14,471 bases of DNA from Candidatus Binatota bacterium (GTDB lineage: Bacteria > Desulfobacterota > Binatia > Bin18): assembly GCA_011523315.1 (NCBI GenBank), contig WTHE01000279.1, positions 1 through 14,471 on the forward strand, in the 5' to 3' direction. Of this stretch, positions 13,726 to 14,471 are shown piece by piece. Below the pieces are notes generated by a model. That model searched no databases, was not told the origin of the DNA, and saw only the letters and a list, made by a program, of their open reading frames with translations. Numbering within the stretch: the stretch's first letter is position 1; each line of letters starts with the position of its first letter. Both the position numbers and the translations under genes were made by a program.

Positions 13726-13773
13726 GTCGTGTGCTTTCCGAGTACGGCGCCGGCTCAGACGGCCAGGCGTTGG

Positions 13774-13825
13774 CAAAGCGGACGCTGCTCTCTTCTTGGT
13801 CAGGTCGTCATCATCGTCTGTTTTG
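13774..13825 (+). repeat. Palindromic element copy P6, carrying the prfB stop codon
   Basis: Arms 13774-13789 and 13810-13825 pair at 14 of 16 positions (12 Watson-Crick, two G-T, two mismatches). The 20-nt loop matches the P5 loop at 14 of 20 positions and the outer arm GGACG-TG pattern is shared too. TTGG is found just outside the left arm (13770-13773) and at the right edge (13823-13826). The TGA stop of prfB (13811-13813) lies in the right arm. Confidence 0.72.
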
Positions 13826-14471
13826 GAGCAGATACGCTTCAATGAAGGGATCAATATCGCCGTCGAGCACCGCGTCCGTATTCCCGATCTCGACCCCGGT
13901 ACGGTGGTCCTTGACCATGCGGTAGGGGTGCAGGACATACGAGCGGATTTGACTGCCCCAGGCAATATCCTTTTTGCTCTTTTCCAGATCTTCCATCCGC
14001 TCCTTTTGTTTCTCCAACTCGTGTTCATATAAACGGGCGCGGAGGATTTTCATTGCCATCGTCCGGTTACGGTGCTGCGAGCGCTCATTTTGACAGGTGA
14101 CGACAAGGCCGCTGGGCAGATGGGTCAGGCGGACGGCCGAGTCGGTTTTGTTGACATGCTGGCCGCCCGCTCCGCTGGCCCGATAGGTATCAACGCGAAG
14201 ATCCTCGGGGCGAATAGCGATCTCCACGCTGTCGTCAATCTCCGGATACACAAACAGCGAGGCGAAGGAGGTATGGCGCCGGGCGTTGCCGTCGAACGGA
14301 GAGATGCGGACGAGGCGATGAATCCCCGCTTCGGCGCGGAGATAGCCATACGCATAGGCGCCTTCAACGGTGAAGGTGGCGTTTTTCAGGCCACCGCCTT
14401 CTGCCGGCAGATACTCGGCAACCTCGGTGCGAAAGCCGCGTCGCTCCGCCCAGCGCAGGTACAGGCGCAAC
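13811..14471 (-). CDS. prfB: Peptide chain release factor 2, N-terminus outside window
   Basis: The C-terminal 219-220 residues of a class I release factor of about 365 residues; the gene continues out of the window to the right. The GGQ catalytic motif that triggers peptidyl-tRNA hydrolysis is at 102-104 of the visible part (YRASGAGGQHVNKTD). SPFDGNARRHTSFASLFVYPE and the DIAWGSQIRSYVLHPYRMVKDHRTG segment mark it as RF2 rather than RF1. The SPF codon-recognition loop and any programmed frameshift site lie before or near the window edge; the frameshift region cannot be seen. The last residues (LLQNRR, stop) are encoded by palindromic element P6. Without it the frame would read LLQRLAV and stop at 13755-13757. 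Confidence 0.95.
   Translation of the reverse strand, partial: LRLYLRWAERRGFRTEVAEYLPAEGGGLKNATFTVEGAYAYGYLRAEAGIHRLVRISPFDGNARRHTSFASLFVYPEIDDSVEIAIRPEDLRVDTYRASGAGGQHVNKTDSAVRLTHLPSGLVVTCQNERSQHRNRTMAMKILRARLYEHELEKQKERMEDLEKSKKDIAWGSQIRSYVLHPYRMVKDHRTGVEIGNTDAVLDGDIDPFIEAYLLQNRR

Noticed and set aside
13700..13740. Right-arm-like sequence GGTCATGTCGTGTGCTTT at the RodZ-like gene start
   Set aside because: No matching left arm or loop exists at the expected distance, so I treat it as chance.

Overview
The window is GC-rich bacterial chromosomal DNA with tight gene packing, several GTG starts and mostly clear Shine-Dalgarno sites. It holds 16 protein-coding genes, two of them cut by the window edges, and no RNA genes. 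The prfB - RodZ-like - PAC2 - rimO - dksA - glycerate kinase cluster, with ThuA, SnoaL, thiamine-binding (MTH1187) and CoA/ThDP enzymes, suggests an uncultivated Deltaproteobacteria-like or Tectomicrobia/Binatota-type bacterium. That placement is inference from gene content, not a phylogeny.

Layout. 1-1540 (+): the 3' part of a ThDP-dependent lyase/decarboxylase and a small DUF493 protein. 1550-3131 (-): a PAP2 phosphatase with an extra C-terminal beta domain, behind a small ferritin-like protein. 3323-3751 (+): a SnoaL-like protein. 3774-4139 (-): a thiamine-binding MTH1187/UPF0045 protein. 4265-5089 (+): an enoyl-CoA hydratase-family protein. 5157-7052 (-): a ThuA-like protein and an aldo/keto reductase. 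7179-9001 (+): an AAA ATPase and a DUF4276 protein overlapping by 4 bp, a probable defence-type accessory module of lower GC. 9035-14471 (-): MOFRL glycerate kinase, DksA/TraR, RimO, PAC2 protein, RodZ-like HTH membrane protein and release factor 2, a housekeeping block.

The most unusual content is a family of short interspersed palindromic elements, about 52 bp each, with 16-position arms and a 19-21 nt loop that is itself conserved. I find five clear copies and one decayed copy, all in the same orientation. They sit inside or at the edges of genes. One is an in-frame 18-codon insertion in the thiamine-binding protein gene. One carries the stop codon of prfB, and one carries the apparent start codon of glycerate kinase. 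Two lie in tandem at the 5' end of the ferritin-like gene, and one is in the leader of the enoyl-CoA hydratase gene. In three copies, short direct repeats flank the element, and removing element plus one repeat gives a plausible ancestral sequence. They resemble in behaviour the palindromic elements known to enter coding sequences in Rickettsia, but I do not recognise the sequence as a named family.
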